A stretch of 64,000 bases of DNA, taken from the NCBI RefSeq assembly GCF_001883705.2, contig NZ_MDEQ02000007.1:124001-188000 (forward strand). Reading direction: 5' to 3'. Each line of letters begins with the position of its first letter. Position 1 is the first letter of the stretch. The position numbers were made by a program, and so were the translations under genes. The notes beneath the pieces were generated by a model. That model did no database searches. It was not told the DNA's origin and worked only from the letters and a program-made list of their open reading frames with translations. The DNA is from Burkholderia catarinensis (GTDB lineage: Bacteria; Pseudomonadota; Gammaproteobacteria; Burkholderiales; Burkholderiaceae). Below, piece by piece: positions 33,809 to 43,065 of this stretch.

Positions 33809-34384
33809 TCAGGACGCGCCGAGCGCGGCCACCTCCCCGATCAGCCGTTCGGCGTCATGCCACTCGCCATACCCCGACGCCGGATTCAGGTGCCCGACCT
33901 CGCCGAGATCGACGAGCCGGCTGCCCCACCCGGCCGCCATCGCCTCGATGCGTTCGAAGCGCGCGAGCGGATCGTTGCGGCTCGCGGCGACGAGGCTCGG
34001 GAACGGCAGCCGCTGCGTCGGCACGGGCGTCCAGCCATGCGCGTCGATCGCATCGGGCGCCGGATAGCCGGCCGGCATCGGCGTATCGAGATCGGCCGGC
34101 GCCGCGAGCAGCGCGCCGTGGATCGCACGCGTGGCCTGCCGCGCCCAGTGCACGACGATCATCACGCCCGCGCTGTGCGCGACGAGGATGACCGGGCCGT
34201 CGATCGCGGCCAGTGCCGCATCGAGCGCCGCGACGCGCGCGGTGCGGCTCAGTTTGTCGGCTTCGAGCGGCGCGACGGAGCGCGCGTTCGGCAGCCGTCG
34301 TTCGAGGTGCGTCTGCCAGTGGTCTTCGACGTGATCGCGCAAGCCGGGCACGATCAGGATGGTGGGCGTGGTCGCCAGGGTCAT
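33809..34384 (-). CDS. RBBP9/YdeN-family alpha/beta hydrolase
   Basis: 191-residue small serine hydrolase: TILIVPGLRDHVEDHWQTHLERRLPNAR, the nucleophile elbow VAHSAGVMIVVHW, ASRNDPLARFERI with the acid Asp, and GEVGHLNPASGYGEW with the catalytic His. Length matches the family. The physiological substrate is unknown. It is 24 bases downstream of the MFS gene and probably co-transcribed with it. Confidence 0.85.
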   Translation of the reverse strand: MTLATTPTILIVPGLRDHVEDHWQTHLERRLPNARSVAPLEADKLSRTARVAALDAALAAIDGPVILVAHSAGVMIVVHWARQATRAIHGALLAAPADLDTPMPAGYPAPDAIDAHGWTPVPTQRLPFPSLVAASRNDPLARFERIEAMAAGWGSRLVDLGEVGHLNPASGYGEWHDAERLIGEVAALGAS

Positions 34385-34408
34385 GCAGCCTCCGGGAGGG
34401 TTCAGGAA

Positions 34409-35737
34409 TCAGGAAAATTGAGCCGCGCGTCGTTCTCGTTCGACGCGCGCGAGATCGGCCGTGTAGCTCGCGCGTCCGATCGCGAACAGCACGGCGGCCA
34501 TCAGCGGTACGACGGGAATCCATTGCAGTGCGCCGACGAGCCCGGCGCGATCGGCGACCCACCCCGTCAGCAGCGGGCCCGGCGCCATGCCGAGCAGGTT
34601 GTTCGCGAGCGTGAGCGTCGCGAATGCGGACGCGTGGATCGCGGCCGGCGTCAGGTTCGCGACCATCGCGCCCGACGCGCCGGACGCGCCCGCGCCGACC
34701 AGCATGCCCGCGCAGATCAGCGCGAGCTGCAGCGGCCCGGGCGGCAGCCGGAACGCGACCGCGAGGCAGACGCCCGTCAGCACGCAGTACGCGATCGCGG
34801 TCAGCCATTTGCGCTTGCCGTCGGCCTTGCCGACCCGGTCGGTGACGATCCCGCAGCCGACCATCCCGATGCCCGCGAGCAGCACGAAGCCGGCCGCGAG
34901 CACGGCCGCGCGGTCGGGCGCCATCGCGTAGTAGCGATTCAGGTAGCTCGGCAGCCACGCGAACAGCGCGCCCGGCACGAACAGGTGCAGGCCGCTGCCG
35001 AAATACGCGCAGATCACCGAGCGCGACGCGAACAGCCCCGACATCAGCGCGCGCACGCTTCCGCGCAGGTCGCGCGGCGCATCGGCATCGCGCCGGCACG
35101 GTTCGACGCGACAAGCCGTGAGCCGCCGTTCGGTCACCACGCAGCGATACGCAACCAGCAGCACGATGCCGAGCGCGGCCATCACGCCGAACGACCAGCG
35201 CCAGCCGAGATGCGCGCCGACCAGCCCGCCGAGCGCCATCCCGAACACGGAACCGAAGGCGCCGCCGGCCATGAACGCGCCGGTCAGCGTCGCGCGCAGG
35301 CGGGCCGGAAAGATGCTGAGGATCAGCGCGACGCCGACGCTGCCGTACGCGGCTTCGCCGAGCCCGACGAGGCCGCGCGCGACGAGCATCTCGGCGTAAT
35401 TGGTGGACAGCGCGCAGCCGAGCGTCGCGACGCTCCACAACGCAGCCATCAGCACGATGCTGCGCACGCGCCCGAAGCGGTCGGCGAGCACCGACAGCGG
35501 AAACGTCAGCAGCCCGACCAGCAGCGCGACGACGCCGGAAAGCGAACCGAGCTGCGTGTCCGACAGCCGCCACGCGTGCTTGAGCAGCGGAAACACGGCG
35601 TTGAGCACCTGCCGCGACATGTAGTCCGACAGCAGCAGGCCGACGGTCAGCCCGAACACGAGCCACGCATAGGCGGGCGTGCGCCGGCCGGCGGCGGCGA
35701 CGTCCTGCATCGACGGCTCGACATGATGGATCAGCAT
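34409..35737 (-). CDS. MFS transporter
   Basis: 442-residue permease with 12 helices, starting MLIHHVEPSMQDVAAAG after GGAGGAGACACGC. The loop 2-3 motif PLSVLADRFGRVRSIVLMAALWS and the loop 8-9 copy CGIVTDRVGKADGKRKW are visible, and LLLSDYMSRQVLNAVFPLLKHAWRLSD resembles the anion:cation symporter group. It belongs to a minus-strand cluster with BKACE, TauD-type and quinone oxidoreductase genes and probably imports their substrate. Confidence 0.87.
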   Translation of the reverse strand: MLIHHVEPSMQDVAAAGRRTPAYAWLVFGLTVGLLLSDYMSRQVLNAVFPLLKHAWRLSDTQLGSLSGVVALLVGLLTFPLSVLADRFGRVRSIVLMAALWSVATLGCALSTNYAEMLVARGLVGLGEAAYGSVGVALILSIFPARLRATLTGAFMAGGAFGSVFGMALGGLVGAHLGWRWSFGVMAALGIVLLVAYRCVVTERRLTACRVEPCRRDADAPRDLRGSVRALMSGLFASRSVICAYFGSGLHLFVPGALFAWLPSYLNRYYAMAPDRAAVLAAGFVLLAGIGMVGCGIVTDRVGKADGKRKWLTAIAYCVLTGVCLAVAFRLPPGPLQLALICAGMLVGAGASGASGAMVANLTPAAIHASAFATLTLANNLLGMAPGPLLTGWVADRAGLVGALQWIPVVPLMAAVLFAIGRASYTADLARVERERRAAQFS

Positions 35738-35900
35738 GCGTGTCTCCTCCGGCGCCGGGGCGGTCGTGCCCCGGCGCGGCTTGCGTGGCCCCGCTCCGTC
35801 GATCGGAGTCCGTCCCTGCGCCGCGCGCAGGGATGGGTGCCACGCCACAACGATCGGCGGGCGGCGGCAGCGCGGGCCGCCTGCCCGGATGCGCGGTGCG

Positions 35901-36956
35901 TCAGGCGGCCCGCAGCGGCACGTTCACCTGGCCCGGCCGGCGGTTCGGCGCCATCCCGAGTTGCGCGAGCGTCTCGTCGACGCCGTCGTACTGCACGCCG
36001 ATCCTGTAGATCGCCTTCGCCTCCTTGCCGGTCGCGATGTCGCGGCCGAGTTCGCGCGCAATCCGCACGCACTGCTCGACCTGCTGCACCGAGGTCATCC
36101 GGTTGCCCTTCTGGTCGATGATCGTGTCCTCGATCCCGCAGCGCGGATGCAGGCCCAGCGCCATCGCGATCGTGTTGATCGGCAGCACGTTCTTCATCAG
36201 CGTTTCGAACGTAATGCACGCGCCGTCCGGGCAGCGCCGCACGAATTCCATGAAGTTCGCCGGATTCGGGCCGTCGAAACCGCCGCCGATGCCGACCCAC
36301 GTGACGTTCAGCGGCCCGCGATAGACGCCGCGGCGGATGATCCGTTCGAGCGTTTCGAGCGCGTGCATGCCGGTGAGCTGGAAATGCGGCTGGATGCCGG
36401 CCGCCTGCAGGCGGCGCAGGTGCTCGTCGACCCAGCCGGGGCCGGCCGGCACCGTCATCTCGCGGTACGCATCCCACAGCGCGGGTTCGTTCAGCGACGT
36501 GCCGGCGATGTCGTTGCGGTTCATCAGCTCGGTGATGTTCATCTGCACGGTGTTGATCGCGACCGTCACCTGGTCGGGCTTCGGCGTCAGCTCGGCGAGC
36601 ATGTGGCGCGTGTCGTCGGACAGCCATTTCGCGTCGGCGCCCTCGCCTTCCGGCGCGAACGAGATCGAGCCGCCAACCTGCAGGATCATGTCCGGCACGG
36701 CCTCGCGCAGCCGGCCGAGCAGTTCGTTGAACTTCGACAGCCGCTTGCTGCCCTTGCCGTCGAGTTCGCGCACATGCATGTGCAGCACCGTCGCGCCCGC
36801 GTTGTAGCAGTCGACGGCCTTCTGCACGTGCTCGTCCATCGTCACCGGAATGTCTTCCGGAAAATCGGCGGGCATCCATTCGGGGCCGTACGGTGCGACC
36901 GTGATGACTACCTTGTCCTGGTTTTCCGGGTGCAGCGAATCGTCGAGAAATTGCAT
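35901..36956 (-). CDS. BKACE-family (beta-keto acid cleavage, DUF849) enzyme
   Basis: 351-residue zinc-dependent TIM-barrel enzyme that condenses a beta-keto acid with acetyl-CoA to give acetoacetate plus a CoA ester, as in 3-keto-5-aminohexanoate cleavage (Kce). VVITVAPYGPEW, AGATVLHMHVRELDGKGSKRLSKF (zinc-binding histidines) and QPHFQLTGMHALETLERII support this. The substrate class is unassigned. The start at 36956 (MQFLDDSL) follows GGAGGACGAC. The downstream MFS gene and upstream dioxygenase and oxidoreductase genes suggest a dedicated catabolic pathway. Confidence 0.87.
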   Translation of the reverse strand: MQFLDDSLHPENQDKVVITVAPYGPEWMPADFPEDIPVTMDEHVQKAVDCYNAGATVLHMHVRELDGKGSKRLSKFNELLGRLREAVPDMILQVGGSISFAPEGEGADAKWLSDDTRHMLAELTPKPDQVTVAINTVQMNITELMNRNDIAGTSLNEPALWDAYREMTVPAGPGWVDEHLRRLQAAGIQPHFQLTGMHALETLERIIRRGVYRGPLNVTWVGIGGGFDGPNPANFMEFVRRCPDGACITFETLMKNVLPINTIAMALGLHPRCGIEDTIIDQKGNRMTSVQQVEQCVRIARELGRDIATGKEAKAIYRIGVQYDGVDETLAQLGMAPNRRPGQVNVPLRAA

Positions 36957-37072
36957 GTCGTCCTCCAGTGGAAATCGTTGTGTTCGGGCGTACGGGCGTG
37001 CGTATCCCGCCACGCCGGGCGGCGAGCCCGGCGCGTGGTATCGGTTGCGGATCGGTTACGGTGCGCTCGTGC

Positions 37073-37921
37073 TCAGAACGGCACGTCGCCGACGATGCCC
37101 GCGCGCTCCATCCGGCGCACGCACGGCGGGTAGTCCATCACCGCGTAATGCTGGGTGCTGCGGTTGTCCCAGATCGCGACGCTGTTCTTCTTCCAGCGCC
37201 AGCGCACCTGGTATTCGGGGATCATGGCCTGGCTGACCAGGTACTGCAGCAACTGGCCGGCGCCGGGGTTCGCGTCCTGCCCGAAGCGCACGCGCTCCGG
37301 TGTGTGGAAGTTCGTGAAATGCGTCGCGAACGCGTTCACGTACAGCACTTTCTCGCCGGTTTCGGGATGCGTGCGCACGACCGGATGCTCGGCGTCCGGA
37401 TACTGCGCCTTCAGCGCGAGGCGCTTGTCGATCGGCATCGCCGCGCCGAAGCTCGCCTCGATGCTGTGGCGCGCGCGCAAGTCCTCGATCTGCTGCTTCA
37501 CATGCTCCGGCAGGCGTTCGTACGCGAGCACCATGTTCGCCCACATCGTGTCGCCGCCAACCGGCGGACCGTCGATGCAGCGCAGCACGCAGCCGAACGG
37601 CGGCGCCACGCGCCAGCTCGCATCGCTGTGCCACGCATTCTCGTAGCGGTCGTTCGGCTGGTCGGGCGACTTGTAGATCCGCACGAGCCCCGGGTGCTCG
37701 GGATCGCTGCCGGCGACCGGATGATCCTCGAGTTCGCCGAAGCGCCGCGCGAACGCGACGTGCTCGGCGCGCGTGATGTCCTGGTCGCGCAGGAACAGCA
37801 CGCGATGCCGGAGCAGTTGCGCGCGAATCGCGGCGAACAGGCCGTCGTCGTGCACGGCGTCGGCGAGGCTCACGTCCAGCAGTTCCGCGCCGATCGCGCA
37901 GGTCAGGGGTTCGACTCGCAT
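37073..37921 (-). CDS. TauD/TfdA-family alpha-ketoglutarate-dependent dioxygenase
   Basis: 282-residue Fe(II)/2-oxoglutarate oxygenase. The facial triad is visible as WHSDAS (His98, Asp100) and the distal His in DNRSTQHYAVMDY, with the 2-oxoglutarate-binding Arg a few residues later in RRMER. LLRHRVLFLRDQDITRAEHVAFARRFG is typical of the N-terminus. Substrates in the family range from taurine to chlorophenoxy and alkyl ethers; none can be singled out. It is ten bases downstream of the quinone oxidoreductase gene. Confidence 0.9.
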   Translation of the reverse strand: MRVEPLTCAIGAELLDVSLADAVHDDGLFAAIRAQLLRHRVLFLRDQDITRAEHVAFARRFGELEDHPVAGSDPEHPGLVRIYKSPDQPNDRYENAWHSDASWRVAPPFGCVLRCIDGPPVGGDTMWANMVLAYERLPEHVKQQIEDLRARHSIEASFGAAMPIDKRLALKAQYPDAEHPVVRTHPETGEKVLYVNAFATHFTNFHTPERVRFGQDANPGAGQLLQYLVSQAMIPEYQVRWRWKKNSVAIWDNRSTQHYAVMDYPPCVRRMERAGIVGDVPF

Positions 37922-37931
37922 GCGCGTCTCC

Positions 37932-38912
37932 TCAGACGATGAACACCGACGAACCGGTCGTCTTGCGCGATTCGAGATCGCGGTGCGCCTGCGCGGCGTC
38001 CGACAGCGCGTAGCGCTGGTTGATTTCGATTCGGATGCGGCCGGCCGCGACGTGCGCGAACAGTTCGCCGGCCAGGTCGTTCTTTTCGGCGGGATCGGCG
38101 ATGTAGTCGGCCAGCGCCGGGCGCGTCAGGTACAGCGAGCCCTTCATCGCGAGGCGCTGCGGATCGAACGGCGGGATCGGGCCCGACGCGGTGCCGACGC
38201 ACACCATCAGCCCGCGCCGCTTCAACGAATCGAGCGAGCCTTCGAAGGTGTCCTTGCCGACGCTGTCGAACACGACGTCGACGCCCGCGCCGTCCGTCAG
38301 TTCGCGCACGCGCTTCGCGACATCCTCGCGGCTGTAGTCGATCGTATGGTCGCAGCCGTGCGCGCGGGCGATCCCGGCCTTGTGCTCGCTGGATACGGTG
38401 CCGATCACCGTGAGCCCGAGCAGCTTCGCCCATTGCGACACGATCAGCCCGACGCCGCCAGCGGCCGCGTGCAGCAGCAGCGTGTCGCCCGGCGCGAACG
38501 CGTGGATGCGGCGCAGCAGGTAGGCCGAGGTCAGGCCGCGCATCGTCATGGCAGCAGCCGTTTCGCACGAGATGCCGGCCGGCAGTCGCACGAGCGGCGC
38601 GGCCGCGATCAGCCGTTCGGTGCTGTACGCGCCGAGCGTGTTCAGGAAGCCCGTGTAGGTCACGCGGTCGCCCACGGCGACGTTCGTCACGCCGGGGCCG
38701 ACGGCCTCGACCACGCCGGCCGCCTCGACGCCGATACCGGCCGGCAGCGGAACCGGATACAGGCCGCTGCGGAAATACGTGTCGGCGAAATTCAGGCCGA
38801 CCGCCTCGTGCCGCAGGCGTACCCGGCCGGGGCCCGGATCGCCGACGTCGACTTCTTCCCAGCGCAGCACGTCGGGGCCGCCGGTTTCGTGGAATCGCAC
38901 TGCATGTGCCAT
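37932..38912 (-). CDS. Zinc-independent quinone oxidoreductase (QOR, MDR superfamily)
   Basis: 326-residue NADPH:quinone reductase: GVEAAGVVEAVGPGVTNVAVGDRVTY, the Rossmann motif LLLHAAAGGVGLIVSQWAKLLG and IDYSREDVAKRVRELTDGAGVDVVFDSVG. It lacks the cysteine cluster and catalytic zinc ligands of alcohol dehydrogenases, as expected for QOR. It reduces quinones or enones using NADPH. It lies 18 bases after the Usp-fusion gene in the same orientation. Confidence 0.9.
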   Translation of the reverse strand: MAHAVRFHETGGPDVLRWEEVDVGDPGPGRVRLRHEAVGLNFADTYFRSGLYPVPLPAGIGVEAAGVVEAVGPGVTNVAVGDRVTYTGFLNTLGAYSTERLIAAAPLVRLPAGISCETAAAMTMRGLTSAYLLRRIHAFAPGDTLLLHAAAGGVGLIVSQWAKLLGLTVIGTVSSEHKAGIARAHGCDHTIDYSREDVAKRVRELTDGAGVDVVFDSVGKDTFEGSLDSLKRRGLMVCVGTASGPIPPFDPQRLAMKGSLYLTRPALADYIADPAEKNDLAGELFAHVAAGRIRIEINQRYALSDAAQAHRDLESRKTTGSSVFIV

Positions 38913-38930
38913 CGTGTTCTCCGTATGGTT

Positions 38931-39863
38931 TCAGTCCGATGCGCGTTGCGCATCGTCGGGTTCGTTCGTGCCCGGCGGCGGCGCGGCTGCGCTGCCCGCC
39001 GCGGGCTTGTCCAGTTCGGCCCAGTCCGCGTCGCCCAGGTAGCGCCGCGCGGCCGGGAAAATCACGCCTTCCATCCGCCCCATCTGCTCGAACGCGCCGT
39101 GTGCATAGCGGGCGAGCGCTATATCGAACGCGGCCGACGGCAGCCCGCCTTCGGCGACCCGGGCGAGCGCGTCGAGCGCTTGCGCGTCGCGCTGCCGCTG
39201 GCGGTCGAGTTCGTCCAGCTCGGCCGCGACGCACTCCGCACGGGCACGCAACACCGCGAAGAGCCGCGCTTCGGCGGCCGCGCCGAAACGTGCGTTTTGC
39301 AGCGCGGCGAGCGACGCCAGCGCGCCATGCGCATCGACCGCTGGCCGCCGCGGCCCGTTCGCGGCTTCGCCGCAGGCCATCAGCGTTTGCAGCAGCACGC
39401 CGACCATGCGATGCGCATCGAGGCAACGCGCGATCACGCGCGCCTCGGCAGGCGTTCGCTGCGCCGTACACACGAGCACCGGCACGCCGCTCGTCGCGAG
39501 CAGGTGCCGCCGCTGCGCGCAGGCCGCCGCATCGGCATCGTGCGGCAGCGCCGCGACGCCGATCAGGTCGCAGCCGAGCTCGCCGGCGATCGCGGCGGGC
39601 GATGCGTCGCCGGCCGCCGGGTGGCCGGCCCCCGGATGGCCGGCCCCCGCGATCGCATGGGACAGCCCCTGCGCCCGCGCGGCGGCTTCCACTTTTGCAA
39701 CGTGTTCCGGCAGCCGCGCTCCGGACAAACGCGAGTCGGGCGCGGCGCCGGGCAGCACGAACGTGACCCGGGCGCCGACCGCGCGCGCCAGTTCGAGCGC
39801 ATGGCCGATCGCGTCGATGCCGCCGGGCGTGCCGTCGACCGTCACGAGCAGATGGCGGTACAT
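38931..39863 (-). CDS. Universal stress protein fused to a degenerate hemerythrin-like domain
   Basis: 310-residue protein. Residues 1-135 or so are a UspA fold: MYRHLLVTVDGTPGGIDAIGHALELARAVGARV, with a C-terminal strand HLLATSGVPVLVCTAQR. Residues 145-295 are all-alpha and resemble an HHE hemerythrin module (LDAHRMVGVLLQTLMA and ARYAHGAFEQMGRMEGVIFPAARRYLGDADW), but several expected iron ligands are replaced. The middle has a glycine/proline-rich repeat GAGHPGAGHPAAGD. It may be a stress or redox sensor for the adjacent oxidoreductase genes; function is inferred weakly. Confidence 0.7.
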   Translation of the reverse strand: MYRHLLVTVDGTPGGIDAIGHALELARAVGARVTFVLPGAAPDSRLSGARLPEHVAKVEAAARAQGLSHAIAGAGHPGAGHPAAGDASPAAIAGELGCDLIGVAALPHDADAAACAQRRHLLATSGVPVLVCTAQRTPAEARVIARCLDAHRMVGVLLQTLMACGEAANGPRRPAVDAHGALASLAALQNARFGAAAEARLFAVLRARAECVAAELDELDRQRQRDAQALDALARVAEGGLPSAAFDIALARYAHGAFEQMGRMEGVIFPAARRYLGDADWAELDKPAAGSAAAPPPGTNEPDDAQRASD

Positions 39864-40111
39864 CGCGCCGCTCCGCTTATCCGGCGGTTGGCGCGCTGCG
39901 CCGCGCGCCGGTCGATACGATCTTCATGGTGCTCTCCTCAAGGTGTTCGTCATGCATCGGAACCCATGCTATCGGCGCGGTGCCGGCGCGGCCCCACTCG
40001 TCGCGGGGGGGATTGACGCGCGAACGCGGTTCGGCCGATCCTTCCCCCCACGCCCAGCCCCACCCCGGACGCTGGCCCGCACGGCCCCGCCGGACTCCGA
40101 CTGCTGCCCCG

Positions 40112-42805
40112 ATGGCTTACCCACCCGATCGCGCCGACGCGCCCCCCACCGAACTGGTCCTGAAGACGACCGCGCCGCGCGTGCCGGCGCAGTTGCTCGC
40201 CCGCGCGCGGCTGAGCCTCGCCGCGCCGGCCTTCGACGGCCGGCCGGTCACGCTCGTGCAGGCGCCGGCCGGTTACGGCAAGACGTCGCTGCTCGCGCAA
40301 TGGCGCCGCGAAACCCTCGCGCTCGGCCGCGCGGTCGTGTGGCTGTCGGCCGACGAGCGCGACGACGCGCCGCGGCTGCTGCTAGGGCTCGTGCAGGCGG
40401 TGCGCACCGGCTGCGCGCGGCCCGGCTTCGGGCGCCTGATCCCGGGCGGCGCGGCGCGCGCGCTGGACGGCCTGACCGCGTGGCTGGCCGAGGTCGCGCA
40501 ACTGTCGATCGACGCGCTGCTGATCGTCGACGACGCGGAGCGGCTGCCGCCCGCCGGCCTCGATGCGCTGATCTACGTGCTGCACAACGCGCCGCAAAAC
40601 CTGCATGTCGTCGTCGCGGGGCGGCGCGGGCTCGATCACGCGGCCGGCGACCTGCTCGCGGGCGGCCAATGCACGCTCGCGGGCCCCGACTGGCTGCGCT
40701 TCACGCTCGACGAGACGATCGCGCTGGTTGGCGCGCGCTTCGCGCAGCGCGTCGACGCCGATGCATGCGCGCGGCTGTTCGAACGCGTCGACGGCTGGCC
40801 GCTCGGGCTGCAGCTCGCGATGGCCGCGATGGCGCGCTCGGCCGATCCGCGCCAGGCGGTCGATGCGCTTGCCGCACGCGTGGACGGCACGCGCGACCGG
40901 CTCGTCGAGCTGCTGCTCGCGAACCTGTCGGCCGACGACACCGCGTTCCTGACACGCACGAGCGTCGCCGATCGCCTGCATCCGTCGCTGTGCGCCGCGC
41001 TGCTCGACGATGCGCACGCACCCGACCGCCTCGCGCGGCTCGCGCGCGACACGCCGCTGTTCATTGCATCGGACGATTCGGACTGGTGCCGGCTGCATCC
41101 GCTCGTGCGCGACACGCTGCGCGACCGCCTGGCGGCGGGCCCCGACGCCGAGCGCAGTGCGCTGCATGCGCGCGCGGCCGCGTGGCTCGACGCGCACGGG
41201 ATGACGGAGGAAGCCGCGCGCCACGCGTATGCGGCCGGCCAGTTCGAAGCCGCGTACGCGCTCGCGCAGCGCTGCCTGGAGGATGCGATCAAGCAGGGCC
41301 GCATCAACGACGTGCTCGACTGGCTCGCGCTGTTGCCCGACGCGGAGCTCGACAAGCGGCCGACGCTGCGGATCGCGGTCGCATGGGCGCTGGCGCTCGG
41401 CGAGCGCCATGTCGAGGCGCAGCGACAGATCGCGGGCATCCTGGCCGACCCCGGCACGCCGGCCGCGATGCGCTACGAATGCGCGCTGATCCTCAGCGCG
41501 GCCGCGTATTACGCCGATGAAATCGACCGCTTCGTCGAGCTGTTCGAACCGTGGGCCGACTTCACGCCGCCGGCGGCGACGTGGCTCGCGCAAATGCACG
41601 CGAACCGGCTGTCGGCGCGCGCGATCATCATCGGCGAACCGGCGCAGGCGCGCCGCTTCCAGCAGGCCGCGCCGCGTGGCGAGACGGCGGCCGGGTTCGG
41701 CTACGTCGCGCGCTGGGGCGAGCTGATCACGGGCCTGAGCTACCTGTGCGAAGGCCAGGTCCGGCTCGCGGAGGACGCGCTGTCGCCGGCGCTGGCACGC
41801 GCGGACGCCGATCTCGGGCGCCGCCATCCGCTGACCTGCATGCTCGCGGCGATGTGCGCGGCGCTCGCGTACGAGGCCGACCGCGTCGACCAGGCCGCCG
41901 CGTTGCTCGCGAACCGGCTCGACGTGCTCGAACACGCGGGTACGCCCGACACCGTGCTGCTCGGCTATCGCACCGCCGCACGGATCGCGCTGCTGCGCGG
42001 CGTCGAGCATCGCGCGATCGACCTGCTCGAGGCGCTCGACGCGATGGGCGTCGCGCGCCGGCTGCCGCGCCTGTCGGTCGCGAGTCTCGCCGAGCAGGTG
42101 CGGATTCACGCAGCGCGCTATCGCGAGGCGACCTGCCATGCGCTCGTCGAGCGGATCGATGCGATCGCCGCGGCCGAATTTCCGGTGCACGGGCCGCTGT
42201 GGCGGCGCCCTGTCGTGCTGCTGCAGGCGACCGCGCATGCGGGCGCGGCGCTCGCCGCGCGCCGCTGGGACGACGCGTGCGCGGCGCTCGACGAAGCGGC
42301 CGTGCTGGCCCGCGAAATGAGCATGGGGCGCGAGCGCATCGAGATCATGGCGCTCAGCGCATTCGCGCTCGAACAGTCGGGGCGCGGCGGCCGCGCGCTG
42401 CTCGACGAGGCGATGAACCTCGCGGACATGTTCGGGCTGACGCGCACGCTCGCCGACGCGCATCCGGCCGTCGCCGACTGGGCGCGCCGCGTCGGCGACG
42501 AGGCGGCCGCCGGCGACGGCCCCGCGCGGCACGCGCTGCCGCAGCCGCGCATCGTGCCGCCCGCGCCGCGCGGCGTGGCCAGCCCGCGCGCGGTGCCGAG
42601 CGTCGTGCTGACGCCGAAGGAGCGCGCGATTCTCGAACTGCTCGCGCGCAACCTGTCGAACAAGGAGATCGCGGTCGCGCTCGCCGTCGGCGAGGAAACC
42701 GTGAAGTGGCACCTGAAGAACCTGTTCGGCAAGCTCGACGCCAGCTCGCGCAAGCATGCGGTGCGCCGTGCGCTGGTGCTCGGCCTGCTCGAAAGCGCGC
42801 CTTGA
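40112..42805 (+). CDS. MalT-like ATP-dependent LuxR-family activator (LAL/STAND type)
   Basis: 897-residue regulator. The N-terminal STAND ATPase has the P-loop QAPAGYGKTSLLAQWRRE (50-67) and Walker-B-like ALLIVDDAERLPPAGLDAL; a long helical TPR-like middle follows (about 330-790), and the C-terminal LuxR helix-turn-helix LTPKERAILELLARNLSNKE ... VGEETVKWHLKNLFGKLDASS completes it. Such proteins multimerise with ATP plus an inducer and activate promoters. It is divergent from the BKACE/TauD/QOR/Usp cluster and upstream of a porin, its likely regulon. The start is ATG 40112; the frame is open further upstream but that part is not conserved-looking. Confidence 0.88.
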   Translation: MAYPPDRADAPPTELVLKTTAPRVPAQLLARARLSLAAPAFDGRPVTLVQAPAGYGKTSLLAQWRRETLALGRAVVWLSADERDDAPRLLLGLVQAVRTGCARPGFGRLIPGGAARALDGLTAWLAEVAQLSIDALLIVDDAERLPPAGLDALIYVLHNAPQNLHVVVAGRRGLDHAAGDLLAGGQCTLAGPDWLRFTLDETIALVGARFAQRVDADACARLFERVDGWPLGLQLAMAAMARSADPRQAVDALAARVDGTRDRLVELLLANLSADDTAFLTRTSVADRLHPSLCAALLDDAHAPDRLARLARDTPLFIASDDSDWCRLHPLVRDTLRDRLAAGPDAERSALHARAAAWLDAHGMTEEAARHAYAAGQFEAAYALAQRCLEDAIKQGRINDVLDWLALLPDAELDKRPTLRIAVAWALALGERHVEAQRQIAGILADPGTPAAMRYECALILSAAAYYADEIDRFVELFEPWADFTPPAATWLAQMHANRLSARAIIIGEPAQARRFQQAAPRGETAAGFGYVARWGELITGLSYLCEGQVRLAEDALSPALARADADLGRRHPLTCMLAAMCAALAYEADRVDQAAALLANRLDVLEHAGTPDTVLLGYRTAARIALLRGVEHRAIDLLEALDAMGVARRLPRLSVASLAEQVRIHAARYREATCHALVERIDAIAAAEFPVHGPLWRRPVVLLQATAHAGAALAARRWDDACAALDEAAVLAREMSMGRERIEIMALSAFALEQSGRGGRALLDEAMNLADMFGLTRTLADAHPAVADWARRVGDEAAAGDGPARHALPQPRIVPPAPRGVASPRAVPSVVLTPKERAILELLARNLSNKEIAVALAVGEETVKWHLKNLFGKLDASSRKHAVRRALVLGLLESAP

Positions 42806-42845
42806 TGCTGCGTTGAGATTGCGTTGATGTTGCCTTGATGTCGAC
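42802..42845. repeat. Four imperfect 11-bp tandem repeats at the LuxR gene stop
   Basis: Units TTGATGCTGCG, TTGAGATTGCG, TTGATGTTGCC and TTGATGTCGAC follow each other without gaps, beginning one base before the stop codon of the LuxR gene. An 11-bp period is about one DNA turn. They may be regulatory-protein sites for the porin gene or simple slippage. Confidence 0.6.
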
Positions 42846-43065
42846 CTGAGGCGGCCGCCCGTCGCCGCATCGTCGCCTTTCCCCTTCGATTCTCCGCAAC
42901 CCTGCCCCCCGTGCATGGGGGGGAGCGGCCGGCCGCCGTTGCGTAGTCTTTCCGCACGGCTCGCATCGGCGTCGCATGTCGCGCCTTCCCGCCTGCCTCG
43001 ATGCTTCCCCGCTTCACCCGGGCGGGCTCGATCCCGTCCGGTCCATTACGATCCTGGAGACTTCG

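Noticed and set aside
33071-36121. A 1016-codon plus-strand open frame opposite the solute-binding protein, hydrolase and MFS genes
   Set aside because: The product is low-complexity (Arg, Ala, Glu, His, Gln runs) and spans several genuine minus-strand genes and their gaps, so it is not a plausible protein.
42802-42845. The 11-bp repeats as a CRISPR or CRISPR-like array
   Set aside because: Units are adjacent without spacers, only four copies, imperfect, and there are no cas genes.
40382-42916. An 844-codon open frame on the strand opposite the LuxR-family gene
   Set aside because: It is an antisense shadow caused by high-GC codon bias: composition is Arg/Ala/His-rich, there is no family resemblance, and the LuxR/ATPase motifs on the other strand are clear.
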